A stretch of DNA of 64,000 nt from Adhaeribacter radiodurans (GTDB lineage Bacteria; Bacteroidota; Bacteroidia; Cytophagales; Hymenobacteraceae), in assembly GCF_014075995.1 (NCBI RefSeq), contig NZ_CP055153.1:2480001-2544000 (forward strand), read 5' to 3'. Both the position numbers and the translations under genes were made by a program. Below the pieces are notes generated by a model. The model did not search any database and was not told the DNA's origin. It saw only the letters and a program-made list of their open reading frames with translations. Shown here piece by piece: positions 38,031-47,546 of this stretch (position 1 is the first letter of the stretch; the number at the start of each line of letters is the position of its first letter).

Positions 38031-41000
38031 ATGAGAAAACTCCATTCTTTATTAATAACATCTGCCCTTTTGGGAAGTGCTTCCTTTGCTGAAGCCCAAC
38101 ATACGCAGGTTTTTTCCCACCCAGATCATTACTATCAGGAAGGACTTGAGTTGTTTGACCGGGAGAAATATGGCGCTGCCCAACAAGCATTTGCCCAATA
38201 CGTCAGTCTTATCGGGGATAATACCAAAACCATTGATGCCCAATATTATTATGCTTTAAGTGGTTTGTACTTAATGCACGCCAATTCCGAGAAATTAATT
38301 TTAGATTTTGCAGCCAATTATCCGGCGCATCCTAAAGCCTCCGTAGCTTACATGGAATTGGGTAAGTTCTATTTTAATAAAAAAGATTACGAGAAATCAA
38401 TTGAATATTTAGAGAAAACTCCTTCCGCTAGCCTGAATGATAAGCAAATGCGGGAAGCAGAATTTAAATTAGCGTATTCTTATTTTGCCCAAAAACAATT
38501 CGACAAAGCCAAAGTACTTTTCGATCGGAACAAAACGGGTGATCATAACTACGTGTACGCGGCTAATTATTACGCTGGTTATTTATCGTACCGGAATGCT
38601 GATTATGCCAAAGCAAAAAAAGACTTACAAGTAGCGGAGCAAAATGAAGCCTATAAGCAAATTGTGCCTTATATGCTCACCGAAATTTATTATAAAGAAG
38701 GTAATACAGACGAAGTAATCTCCTACGGCGAGCGGGTGCTCAAACAACAGCCGGAACCTCAGAATGCAGATGAAATTAGAATTTTAGTAGGAGATGGCTA
38801 TTATAAGAAAAACAATTATAAAAAAGCACTTACTTATTTTAACGAGTACGCTAAGGGTAAAAAGAAATTAGATCATACGGTTACTTATAAGTTAGGCTAC
38901 GCCAATTACAAAACCGGTGATTACAAAAACGCTGTTCAATATTTTCAGCCGGTTGCGTCGCAGAAAGAAGTTTTAGGACAAAATGCGGCCTATCATTTAG
39001 GGTTAAGTTACATAAAAGAAGAAAATAAGCAATTTGCTATGGCGGCCTTTGACCAAGCGCGCCGGGTAAATTTTGACTTGCCCGTTACTGAAGCGGCTAC
39101 GCTTAAATACGCCCAATTAAATTATGAGAATGGCAATTTCAACGAATCAATAAATGCTTTAGGTGAATTCCGGAAGAAATTTCCCCAATCAAAGTTAATT
39201 TCGGAAGCCGACGATATTTTAAGTGAATCGTATTTAAATACCAGTAATTACGGGGATGCGGTTCGGCACATTGAGTCTTTAAGTAATCGTTCATCGCGCA
39301 TTAACGAAACCTATCAGCGGGTTACTTATTTCCAGGCCGTACAATTATTTAACGATGGACGTTTTCAGGAAGCTTTAACCGCTCTGAATAAGTCGTTGGA
39401 ACATAAATACGATAGCGAAATCCGGGCGGCTAGCTTTTTCTTAAAAGGCGAAGCTCAATCCATTGCGCAGTTGTGGGACGAAGCTATAGCGAGTTACGGA
39501 GCCGTTTTTAAAACCTCCAACGCTTCTAAAACCGATTATTACATTAAATCCCGTTATGGAATTGGGTACGCTTATTACAATACCCAGCAGTACGATAAAG
39601 CTTTACCGCATTTTAGAACTTTCATCAGCGATGCAGGAGCGCAGGCTAATAATTCTAATATTAACGATGCTACCATTCGTTTAGCCGATTGCTATTATAT
39701 TCAGAAAAACTACAGCCAGGCTTTAGCCTTGTACGATAAAGTCATCGAGCTAAAAGCTGCTGATGCCGATTTTGCTTATTTCCAGAAAGGCGTAATTTAT
39801 GGTATTCAGGGCAAACGGGAACAGGCTGTTGAAAGCCTGCGCACTCTGGTAGCCAACTACCCACGTTCGCAATATGCCGACGAAGCCGCTTACCAACGGG
39901 CTTTAATTGATTTTGAAGCAGGGAACTATGCGCCGTCTATAACGGGTTTCTCTAACTTGATTAATACCAGACCCGATAGCCGTTTAATACCGAATGCCTT
40001 ACATAAACGCGGAGTAGCTTATTCCAACTTAAATAAACCTACCGAAGCTTTAGCTGATTTTAAACGCATATTAAACGATTATCCTTCTTCTAAAGTAGCA
40101 CAAAACGCTTTGTATAGTTTGCAGGAAGTATTGGCAGCCACTAATCAGAGCGAAGAATTTGATGTTTATCTGGCCCGATTCAAGGCAGCTAATCCACAAA
40201 ACGGTGCCTTAGAAAGCGTAGAGTTTGAAGCAGCTAAATCCCTGTACCTTGGTGGAAAATATGAACCTGCTATTCCGCGCCTGGAAACTTATTTAAAATC
40301 TTACCCAACCAGCCCGTACGCTCCGGAAGCCCGCTACTTTTTAGCCGATGCTTACTTAAAAAATAACGATAAAGAGGCCGCTTTAGCCACCTTTAAAGAA
40401 GTGGTAGCTGAAAGTAAATCCGAATATCTAAGCCGTGCCATTTACCGGACGGCCGAAATTGAATTCGAAAATAAGAATTATCCGGAAGCCATTACTTACT
40501 ATAACCGGCTACACGAAACAGCTACCAGCAAGAAAGATCAATCCAATGCCTTAATGGGTTTAATGCGAAGTTATTTTTTAACGAACGATTATACCAATAC
40601 CAGTAAAATTGCTGATGAATTAATTGCCCAAGGAAATGCTTCTTTAAATGCGTACAATTCTGCGCTTTTATTCAAAGGTAAAGCTTCTTACGCAGCCGGA
40701 AATTTAGAACAAGCTCTTAATGAATTATCTACCACCGTAGGTTCTGCCACCGATGCAAACGGAGCTGAGGCGCAGTATTTAGTAGGTGAAATCCATTATA
40801 AACAAAAGAAATACAAAGAATCGCTGAACGATTTATTTAAAATTAGCAGCAATTACTCGGCTTATGAATATTGGCTCGGTAAAGCCTTTATTTTAATTGC
40901 CGATAATTATACTGCTACTAACGAATTATTTCAGGCAAAAGCTACCTTAAATTCTGTAATCGAAAATTCCCCGAACCAGGAGATTGTACAAGAAGCTAAA

Positions 41001-41102
41001 GCTAAATTGGCCGCTCTTGAACCCGGTGCCAACACCAGCCTGAAAAAAGAAGATTCTACAAAAACTGATTTAACTAACGTTCTGACGGATTCTATTAAAT
41101 AA
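38031..41102 (+). CDS. Large exported TPR-repeat protein
   Basis: A 1023-residue protein with a signal peptide (about residues 1-22, LLITSALLGSASFAEAQ) and TPR units over nearly all of its length, roughly 20 repeats of the type YYKKNNYKKALTYFNEYAKG and AYQRALIDFEAGNYAPSITGF. It is probably a periplasmic scaffold. No enzymatic domain is seen. It opens a tight gene run; its stop overlaps the next start by one base (TAATG). The association with a beta-barrel protein and an ExbBD-TonB set suggests a trans-envelope complex (inference). Confidence 0.85.
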   Translation: MRKLHSLLITSALLGSASFAEAQHTQVFSHPDHYYQEGLELFDREKYGAAQQAFAQYVSLIGDNTKTIDAQYYYALSGLYLMHANSEKLILDFAANYPAHPKASVAYMELGKFYFNKKDYEKSIEYLEKTPSASLNDKQMREAEFKLAYSYFAQKQFDKAKVLFDRNKTGDHNYVYAANYYAGYLSYRNADYAKAKKDLQVAEQNEAYKQIVPYMLTEIYYKEGNTDEVISYGERVLKQQPEPQNADEIRILVGDGYYKKNNYKKALTYFNEYAKGKKKLDHTVTYKLGYANYKTGDYKNAVQYFQPVASQKEVLGQNAAYHLGLSYIKEENKQFAMAAFDQARRVNFDLPVTEAATLKYAQLNYENGNFNESINALGEFRKKFPQSKLISEADDILSESYLNTSNYGDAVRHIESLSNRSSRINETYQRVTYFQAVQLFNDGRFQEALTALNKSLEHKYDSEIRAASFFLKGEAQSIAQLWDEAIASYGAVFKTSNASKTDYYIKSRYGIGYAYYNTQQYDKALPHFRTFISDAGAQANNSNINDATIRLADCYYIQKNYSQALALYDKVIELKAADADFAYFQKGVIYGIQGKREQAVESLRTLVANYPRSQYADEAAYQRALIDFEAGNYAPSITGFSNLINTRPDSRLIPNALHKRGVAYSNLNKPTEALADFKRILNDYPSSKVAQNALYSLQEVLAATNQSEEFDVYLARFKAANPQNGALESVEFEAAKSLYLGGKYEPAIPRLETYLKSYPTSPYAPEARYFLADAYLKNNDKEAALATFKEVVAESKSEYLSRAIYRTAEIEFENKNYPEAITYYNRLHETATSKKDQSNALMGLMRSYFLTNDYTNTSKIADELIAQGNASLNAYNSALLFKGKASYAAGNLEQALNELSTTVGSATDANGAEAQYLVGEIHYKQKKYKESLNDLFKISSNYSAYEYWLGKAFILIADNYTATNELFQAKATLNSVIENSPNQEIVQEAKAKLAALEPGANTSLKKEDSTKTDLTNVLTDSIK

Positions 41103-42787
41103 TGAAAAATAAAAAAATGAAGACGGCGGGCTTAGCATTATTAGCTGGAATTTGTACCTTGATTGCCTCACCCGTCTGGGCACAAAAAAATACAGGTAAG
41201 CTAGAAGATGCTGAAATTGTAGTAGAAAAAAGCCGGGTTAATGAATTACCCGAAGCGAGCCGGAATTTTGAAAAGTTTAAAGTAGATCCGCCGCAGAAAA
41301 AACCAACGGCCGTATCGTATAAATTTACGGACTACAAACTTGCCCAGCAGGACCTTAACCTGAACATGCGCGTGTTAACCATTAAGCCGGAAGACCAAAC
41401 TCCGCTTCCTGGTAATTACTTAAAATTAGGTTATGGGAATTATGGCACTCCGTACGTAAAAGGTTATTTCCATAATAACCGCGATGAGCAGTATTCGTAC
41501 GGTGCCAATATTAGCCATATTTCATCTTCAAAAGGACCTGTTCCAAATTCCGGGGTAAGCAATAGCAGCATTGGCCTAAACGGCGAATCGTACACTAATG
41601 GCTTAACTATTGGAGGTAAGTTTAACTACGGACACGATAAGTATAACTTCTACGGATATTCTCCTTTAGATGAGAGTGTTAAAGAAGATTCAATTAAGCA
41701 ATTGTTTAACCGTATTTCGCTCCAAGGTTATCTAAATAATAAGAATACTGAAAGCCCTTTGCAGTACCAGGCAGGCGTAGGTGTTTCTATTTTCCGGGAC
41801 AACTTTGAGGCGCGGGAAAGTAATGTCGCCATTAATTTAGGCGCAACTTATGCTTTATCGGCTATTTCCCGGTTTAGCCTTAATGCCGATTTTTCGGGCA
41901 TTTCTTACCAGGACTCCAGCAAAACTACCCGCGGATTTTTTAAATTAAAACCGGCCTACGAAGTAGATGGTGATCGGTTTGACTACAGTGTAGGCGTGAA
42001 TTTGGCATATACCGGCGATAAGGTAAATGATGCAAAAAAAATGAATATTTATCCGGTATTAAAAATAGCTTATGAAGTAGCCGATGATAAATTAGTTTTA
42101 TTCGGAAATTTATCCGGCGATTTGCAGCGCACGTCTTTGTACCAATTAACTCAGGAAAATCCTTACCTGAATAGTAATTTACAAATTGCCGATGTAAATA
42201 AGGCACTGGATGTAAACGGTGGTTTAACGGGTAACATTAGTAAAAATTTAAGTTTTACGGCCCGGGTGTCTTATTTAAGCTATCGTAACTTATACTTCTT
42301 TAATAATGCCGCTTCCGATTCTTCCCGTTTCGATATTTTTTATGATAATGATAACACGAATGTGTTAACCTTTTTTGGCGAACTGGTATTTAATCAATCC
42401 GAAAAGTTACGTTTAGGTGCCCGTACAGAATACAATAAGTACAAAACGGCAAGTTTAGCCAAGCCATTTCACCGTCCCGCCACCCAGGCTAGTTTTTTTG
42501 GAACGTATAATATTTACAATAAGCTCTTCTTTAACGGCGAACTTTACTATATTAGCAGCTCCTACGGCAGTATTGCCCGAACTAATTCGGATAATACAAC
42601 TGTTTCCCGGATACTGAAAAAAACAGACAACATAGTAGATTTAAATCTTAAAGCTGATTACCGGTTCTCAGATAAGTTTTCGACTTTCGTGATGCTGAAT
42701 AATATTTTAAATAAGAAATACGAGCGTTATGTGAACTATCCTACAAAAGGACTTAATGTAATTGGTGGTATTTCGTATTCTTTCTAA
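41102..42787 (+). CDS. Outer-membrane beta-barrel protein of the cluster
   Basis: A 561-residue protein with a signal peptide (residues 1-27, ending SPVWAQ), a short Pro/Lys-rich N-terminal stretch and a long run of amphipathic strands that ends in an aromatic barrel strand (GLNVIGGISYSF). Homologues are often annotated as TonB-dependent receptors, but I see no plug domain. It may be a plug-less barrel energised or anchored by the adjacent ExbBD-TonB set (inference). Translation is coupled to the TPR gene. Confidence 0.75.
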   Translation: MKNKKMKTAGLALLAGICTLIASPVWAQKNTGKLEDAEIVVEKSRVNELPEASRNFEKFKVDPPQKKPTAVSYKFTDYKLAQQDLNLNMRVLTIKPEDQTPLPGNYLKLGYGNYGTPYVKGYFHNNRDEQYSYGANISHISSSKGPVPNSGVSNSSIGLNGESYTNGLTIGGKFNYGHDKYNFYGYSPLDESVKEDSIKQLFNRISLQGYLNNKNTESPLQYQAGVGVSIFRDNFEARESNVAINLGATYALSAISRFSLNADFSGISYQDSSKTTRGFFKLKPAYEVDGDRFDYSVGVNLAYTGDKVNDAKKMNIYPVLKIAYEVADDKLVLFGNLSGDLQRTSLYQLTQENPYLNSNLQIADVNKALDVNGGLTGNISKNLSFTARVSYLSYRNLYFFNNAASDSSRFDIFYDNDNTNVLTFFGELVFNQSEKLRLGARTEYNKYKTASLAKPFHRPATQASFFGTYNIYNKLFFNGELYYISSSYGSIARTNSDNTTVSRILKKTDNIVDLNLKADYRFSDKFSTFVMLNNILNKKYERYVNYPTKGLNVIGGISYSF

Positions 42788-42798
42788 AAGCCTAGCTT

Positions 42799-44232
42799 AT
42801 GGTATTAGAACATATTCAAAAATTGTTGTTTGACCATGACTGCGTGATTATGCCCGATTTTGGCGGCCTGATAACGCATTATGAGCCAGCAAAAATTCAT
42901 CCCATTCGTCATACATTTTTGCCACCGGCTAAGCGCGTTGCCTTTAACGAAAAGTTAAAGCTGAACGATGGCTTACTAATTAGTACCCTGGCTTACAATT
43001 ATAAATTAAGCGCGGAAGAAGCCCAGTTGCAGGTAATGCATTTTGTGCACGAATTACAACGGGAGCTGAATCAAAACCGTCGGTTTGATTTACAAGGAAT
43101 TGGCATTTTCCGGTTAAATGAAGAAAGTAAAGTTATTTTTGAATACGTAGAAAATGAAAATTACTTAAGTGATTCTTTTGGCTTGCCCGAGCTTATTTCT
43201 AAACCAATAATAGCTTCTGAGCCGGTTATTCTCCGGACTTTGTTAAAAGATCAATCAGTTAAATCTAAAAAAGGTTTCCGGAATAAAGTTCGCCAGTATT
43301 ACCGGGCGGCGGCAGCCTTAATGATTGGAGGGGTTGTAGTAACCGGTCTTTATTTACTTTCTTTACAGACCGACTATAATATAAGCGCCATTAATCCTAT
43401 TACCTTATTTCAACCAACCAGCGAAACAATCTCTACTTTAAAAGAACCAGTTAATGTAGATGATTCTTCCACTATCGATAACACTGTTGTTGATTTAACT
43501 ACGGATGACACCAACCTGGGTTCTTATGAAGATTCACCTTCAAGCACGGATTCAGATATTATAATTGCATCCACTTCGGCAAGTTCTGCCAACAAGGAAA
43601 TAGGAGAAGTAAATACTACGCCTGAAAAGAGTTTAGAAGAAGTAAAAACGGATAATGCGGAAGAGAAAAACCAAAAAGTTCTTAAAAAAGTAAGTATTGC
43701 TCCCGGTGAAGCGGTTCTTATTTCGGCGAGAGCGAGCGCAACAAAAAACTCTCCGGCCAAAGCTCCTCAAAAAGTTAATACTTCCACTGAACCCGTCGAG
43801 GTTAAACGTAATTTTAGCATTGACGAAATTAATGCGGCTTTAGGTAAAGAAGCCACTGGTTCTAAATCAGAATCGACCAACACCGTTAAATCAACCGCAA
43901 CCGCAAGTACAACTACTCCAAAAGTAAATCCTCCTGCCAAAGTAACGGAACGGAAAGAAAGTACCGCAAAAGCAAATATCCCGGCTACAATTAATACTAC
44001 ATCGGAGCGTTTCTACATTATTGTAAACGGATACTCTAATTATGAGAGTGCCGAACGTAACCGGAAAATAATTGCGAAAAAGGGTAGGCCGGGCAAGATT
44101 ATTGCCCCGTTTGGAGATGCCAAACTTTATCGGATTGCTATTGCAGAATACACTTCCCGGGAGCAGGCATTGCAAAACTTACCGGCATTAAAAAATAAAT
44201 ACGGAAATACTATCTGGATACTTAAACGTTAA
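42799..44232 (+). CDS. HU-CCDC81-like and SPOR domain membrane protein
   Basis: A 477-residue protein in three parts. Residues 1-140 resemble the HU-superfamily CCDC81-type domains (MVLEHIQKLLFDHDCVIMPDFGGLITHYEPAKIHP, with DLQGIGIFRL). One membrane segment follows at about 173-192 (LMIGGVVVTGLYLLSL), then a long Thr/Ser/Lys-rich linker, and a C-terminal SPOR domain (about 400-477, FYIIVNGYSNYESAERN...). SPOR domains bind denuded peptidoglycan at septa, so the protein should face the cell wall. The HU part would lie in the cytoplasm (inference). It is 11 nt after the barrel gene and 1 nt before exbB. Confidence 0.8.
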   Translation: MVLEHIQKLLFDHDCVIMPDFGGLITHYEPAKIHPIRHTFLPPAKRVAFNEKLKLNDGLLISTLAYNYKLSAEEAQLQVMHFVHELQRELNQNRRFDLQGIGIFRLNEESKVIFEYVENENYLSDSFGLPELISKPIIASEPVILRTLLKDQSVKSKKGFRNKVRQYYRAAAALMIGGVVVTGLYLLSLQTDYNISAINPITLFQPTSETISTLKEPVNVDDSSTIDNTVVDLTTDDTNLGSYEDSPSSTDSDIIIASTSASSANKEIGEVNTTPEKSLEEVKTDNAEEKNQKVLKKVSIAPGEAVLISARASATKNSPAKAPQKVNTSTEPVEVKRNFSIDEINAALGKEATGSKSESTNTVKSTATASTTTPKVNPPAKVTERKESTAKANIPATINTTSERFYIIVNGYSNYESAERNRKIIAKKGRPGKIIAPFGDAKLYRIAIAEYTSREQALQNLPALKNKYGNTIWILKR

Positions 44233-44233
44233 C

Positions 44234-44929
44234 ATGAATTCTTTTCTCTTACAAATTTCCACCACTGCCACCGATTCTTTAAACAATGTAGCAACTGCGG
44301 CCGCAACCGTAGATCCTGAATTATCGCTTATTGATTTGCTTTTTAAAGGCGGTTGGGTAATGATCCCGATTCTAATTCTTTCTATTATCTCTATTTACAT
44401 TATGGCCGAACGCTACGTGGCCATTAAAAGAGCTTCGCAAAACCCGGATTCATTCATGAATCAGGTAAAAGGGTTAATTCTGCGCCACGATTTGCAGGGA
44501 GCTTTGTTGCTTTGCGGTCAAACCCGTACACCCATTGCCCGCATGATTGAAAAAGGTATTAAGCGGATTGGCCAACCATTAAAAGATATTGAAACCTCAA
44601 TCGAAAATGTTGGAAAACTGGAAGTAACTAAACTGGAAAAGAACATTAGTATTCTGGGTATTATAGCCGGTATTGCTCCCATGTTAGGTTTTATTGGAAC
44701 CATTATCGGCGTAATTAAAATATTTTATGCTATTTCGGCTTCCGGAGATTTTGGTATTGCCCAGATTTCGGGTGGTTTGTACACTAAAATGGTTACCTCG
44801 GCGGCTGGTTTAATTGTGGGTATTATAGCGCACGTTGGTTATCATTATTTAAGCTTGATGGTAGATCGGGTAGTTTTTAAAATGGAGAATAACGCCATTG
44901 AATTTACCGATTTATTACAGGAGAATTAA
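44234..44929 (+). CDS. MotA/TolQ/ExbB-family proton channel protein
   Basis: A 231-residue membrane protein of the ExbB/TolQ family: an N-terminal helix (about 35-58, WVMIPILILSIISIYIM), and the conserved pair of helices with GIIAGIAPMLGFIGTIIGVIKIF (about 150-172) and MVTSAAGLIVGIIAHVGYHYL (about 195-215). With ExbD it forms the proton-driven motor. It belongs to the TPR/barrel/SPOR cluster. Confidence 0.92.
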   Translation: MNSFLLQISTTATDSLNNVATAAATVDPELSLIDLLFKGGWVMIPILILSIISIYIMAERYVAIKRASQNPDSFMNQVKGLILRHDLQGALLLCGQTRTPIARMIEKGIKRIGQPLKDIETSIENVGKLEVTKLEKNISILGIIAGIAPMLGFIGTIIGVIKIFYAISASGDFGIAQISGGLYTKMVTSAAGLIVGIIAHVGYHYLSLMVDRVVFKMENNAIEFTDLLQEN

Positions 44930-44932
44930 AAT

Positions 44933-45334
44933 ATGCAATTACGCGGTCGTAGGAGGGTGACCTCGCACGTAGAAACGGGTTCCATGAACGACATCATGTT
45001 TTTCCTGATGTTGTTTTTCCTTATTGTTTCTACCATGGTGAACCCCAATGTAATTAAACTTTTGTTACCTAGTGCCAACAGCGGTAAATCTGTAACAAAA
45101 CAACAAATAAATTTATCGGTAAACGAAAAAGGAGAATACTATATCAACAAAAGCTTGATTTCTCCGGAAAATTTAGAACAGGAATTGGGAGCGGTGGTAG
45201 CCGGTATAGCTGAGCCAACAGTTGTTTTACGGGTTGATGCGACTTTAAACGTACAAACTTTGGTGGATATTCTGGAGGTAGGTAATAAATTAAAGATTAA
45301 AATGATTATGGCGACTCAAACGCCAAAAGGTTAG
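44933..45334 (+). CDS. ExbD/TolR-family protein
   Basis: A 133-residue protein with one N-terminal membrane helix. The essential proton-carrying Asp lies in SMNDIMFFLMLFFLIVS (Asp20). A periplasmic domain follows. It works with the ExbB protein encoded 3 nt upstream and the TonB protein 10 nt downstream. Confidence 0.92.
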   Translation: MQLRGRRRVTSHVETGSMNDIMFFLMLFFLIVSTMVNPNVIKLLLPSANSGKSVTKQQINLSVNEKGEYYINKSLISPENLEQELGAVVAGIAEPTVVLRVDATLNVQTLVDILEVGNKLKIKMIMATQTPKG

Positions 45335-45344
45335 GGGAAAGGCT

Positions 45345-46220
45345 ATGACCGTAAATGAACAGGATTATCGAAAATACGGCTTGTTAGTTACCTTACTGTT
45401 TCACGGTGGACTAATAGCTTTATTTTTCTTTATAATATTACGGCAACCGCAACCGCCGTTATCCGGTGGCGAGGGAATTGTTCTTAATTATGGCGTAGAT
45501 GCAGAAGGTTTTGGAGATGTGCAAACTACAGCTCCTGCCAACGAATCCAAAAATACCGAAGATAGCCGGCCTGCTCCGGCTAGCCCTGCTAAAGCGGCGC
45601 AACCCGAAATAAAGCCAGAACCGGTAAAAGAAGAGGTAGAAGAAAAATTACTTACTACTACTGAAGAAAGTCCGGTGAACGTTAAAGTAATAGAGAAACC
45701 GCAGCCAAAAGTTATTGAAAAACCTAAAGAGGAAATAAAGGTCGAGGAAAAACCAAAAGCCCTTTATCCGGGTAAATCCAAAGCTACCAATGGTACTGGA
45801 AATGGGGATGCCGGGTCCAGCAATGCGGCCACGGGTAATAACAACGGTGACCGCCCCGGAAAGGTTGGGGATCAGGGCGACTCGAATGGGTCATTAAACT
45901 CGAAGGCATTATATGGTAAACCTGGAACAGGATCCGGGGGAAGTGGCTCCGGTTCATTAAACATGCCGGGCTGGGGTTACGACCGTGAACCACGACCGAA
46001 CGATACCTCCAGTGAAACCGGAGAATTAGTTTTCCGCATCAAAATTGACGAAGATGGCCAAGTGGAATCTGTAGTGAAAGTAAGCGGCAACGTTTCACCG
46101 GCTTTAGAAAAATTATACCGCGATGAAGTATATCGATCTACTTTTACGCGTACTAATTCTAGTGCAGCGGCTAATGTGGGAGCTACCGGAACAATTCGGT
46201 TTATTATCCGGGCAAAGTAA
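45345..46220 (+). CDS. TonB-like energy transducer
   Basis: A 291-residue protein with one membrane helix (about 12-32, GLLVTLLFHGGLIALFFFIIL), a long Pro/Glu/Lys linker (about 55-145), a Gly/Asn/Ser-rich region (about 148-205) and a C-terminal TonB-like domain (LVFRIKIDEDGQVESVVKVSGNVSP...). It should span the periplasm and pass energy to an outer-membrane partner, most likely the barrel protein of the same run (inference). Confidence 0.87.
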   Translation: MTVNEQDYRKYGLLVTLLFHGGLIALFFFIILRQPQPPLSGGEGIVLNYGVDAEGFGDVQTTAPANESKNTEDSRPAPASPAKAAQPEIKPEPVKEEVEEKLLTTTEESPVNVKVIEKPQPKVIEKPKEEIKVEEKPKALYPGKSKATNGTGNGDAGSSNAATGNNNGDRPGKVGDQGDSNGSLNSKALYGKPGTGSGGSGSGSLNMPGWGYDREPRPNDTSSETGELVFRIKIDEDGQVESVVKVSGNVSPALEKLYRDEVYRSTFTRTNSSAAANVGATGTIRFIIRAK

Positions 46221-46247
46221 CATCAACTATTCAACTAAGTTTCGGGC

Positions 46248-47540
46248 ATGACTTATCCGGAATGTCTTTCTTATTTATACCAGCACTTGCCGATGTTTCA
46301 CCGCGTCGGCAATATTGCTTTTAATAAAGGCTTAGAAAATATTGAAAGCCTGTGTCTTGTATTAGATAATCCGCAGCATAACTTTAAGTCGGTACATGTG
46401 GCCGGCACTAACGGAAAGGGTAGTTCTTCGAACATGTTAGCGGCTGTTTTACAGCAGGCCGGTTATAAAACCGGGCTATATACTTCTCCCCATTTAAAAG
46501 AATTTACCGAACGAATTAAAATTAACGGCAAGGATATACCGCAGGAGTACGTTGTAGCTTTTGTAGAAAATAATAAAGAATTATTTGCCCGGATTAAACC
46601 TTCCTTTTTTGAAATGACGGTTGCCTTGGCATTTAAATACTTTGCCGATGAACAAGTGGATATTGCTATTGTAGAGGTTGGTTTAGGTGGCCGGTTAGAC
46701 TCTACCAATATTATAACCCCATTGGTTTCCCTTATTACCAACATCAGCCTCGACCATCAAAGTTTATTAGGCGATGACTTACCCAGCATTGCTTTGGAAA
46801 AGGCTGGTATAATTAAACCTAACGTACCGGTTGTAATCAGCAAAACGCAACCGGAGGTGAGTGAAGTTTTTATTAAAAAGGCTGCTGAAGTGGATGCAAC
46901 TATTTTATTTGCTGATCAACAGTATCAAATTCATTTTAACCATCGAACTTTTAGGAAACAGTACTTCCAGGTAAGAGAAAATGGACGGGTATTATGGGAA
47001 GATCTGGAACTGGATTTAATGGGAAATTATCAGCGTGATAATTTACCAGGAGTATTGGCTACAGTGGATATTTTACAAGAGAAAGGTTACGATATTAGCG
47101 AAAAAAATCTTAAAGACGGGCTTTCTCACGTACACAGCATAACTGGGTTTAAAGGACGCTGGCAAATATTACAGGATAATCCATTGATTATTTGCGATAC
47201 CGGACATAATCCGGATGGTATAAAGCAAGTATTAGCTCAGTTGGAAACTACAACCAACAAGTTGGTTCATTTTGTGTTTGGAGCGGTAAAGGATAAAGAC
47301 GTAAGTGAAATTCTGCAGCTTTTACCCAAACATTACCGGTATTATTTTTGTCAGGCGCAAATTCCTAGAGCTTTACCGGTAGATGAGCTAATGAAATTAG
47401 CAGATGAAGCAGGATTGAAAGGGGAGCCTTTTTTAACCGTGAGTGATGCTGTTAAAGCTGCAAAAATTAATGTTAAAGAAAACGAAGTTATATTTATTGG
47501 CGGCAGTACGTTTGTCGTCGCTGAAATAGAAGAATTATAA
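46248..47540 (+). CDS. folC: Bifunctional folylpolyglutamate/dihydrofolate synthase
   Basis: A Mur-ligase-family enzyme, 430 aa, that adds glutamates to folates. The P-loop HVAGTNGKGSSSNMLAAVLQ, the following GLYTSPHLKEFTERIKING segment, EVGLGGRLDSTNI and the late DTGHNPDG motif are present. The dual activity is inferred from the family. It follows the TonB gene by 27 nt. Confidence 0.92.
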   Translation: MTYPECLSYLYQHLPMFHRVGNIAFNKGLENIESLCLVLDNPQHNFKSVHVAGTNGKGSSSNMLAAVLQQAGYKTGLYTSPHLKEFTERIKINGKDIPQEYVVAFVENNKELFARIKPSFFEMTVALAFKYFADEQVDIAIVEVGLGGRLDSTNIITPLVSLITNISLDHQSLLGDDLPSIALEKAGIIKPNVPVVISKTQPEVSEVFIKKAAEVDATILFADQQYQIHFNHRTFRKQYFQVRENGRVLWEDLELDLMGNYQRDNLPGVLATVDILQEKGYDISEKNLKDGLSHVHSITGFKGRWQILQDNPLIICDTGHNPDGIKQVLAQLETTTNKLVHFVFGAVKDKDVSEILQLLPKHYRYYFCQAQIPRALPVDELMKLADEAGLKGEPFLTVSDAVKAAKINVKENEVIFIGGSTFVVAEIEEL

Positions 47541-47546
47541 TACAAA

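Noticed and set aside
38031-41102. Internal repeats of the TPR gene as a DNA repeat or CRISPR-like array
   Set aside because: The periodicity is at protein level (TPR units); the DNA is too diverged for direct repeats, and no repeat-spacer pattern exists in the window.
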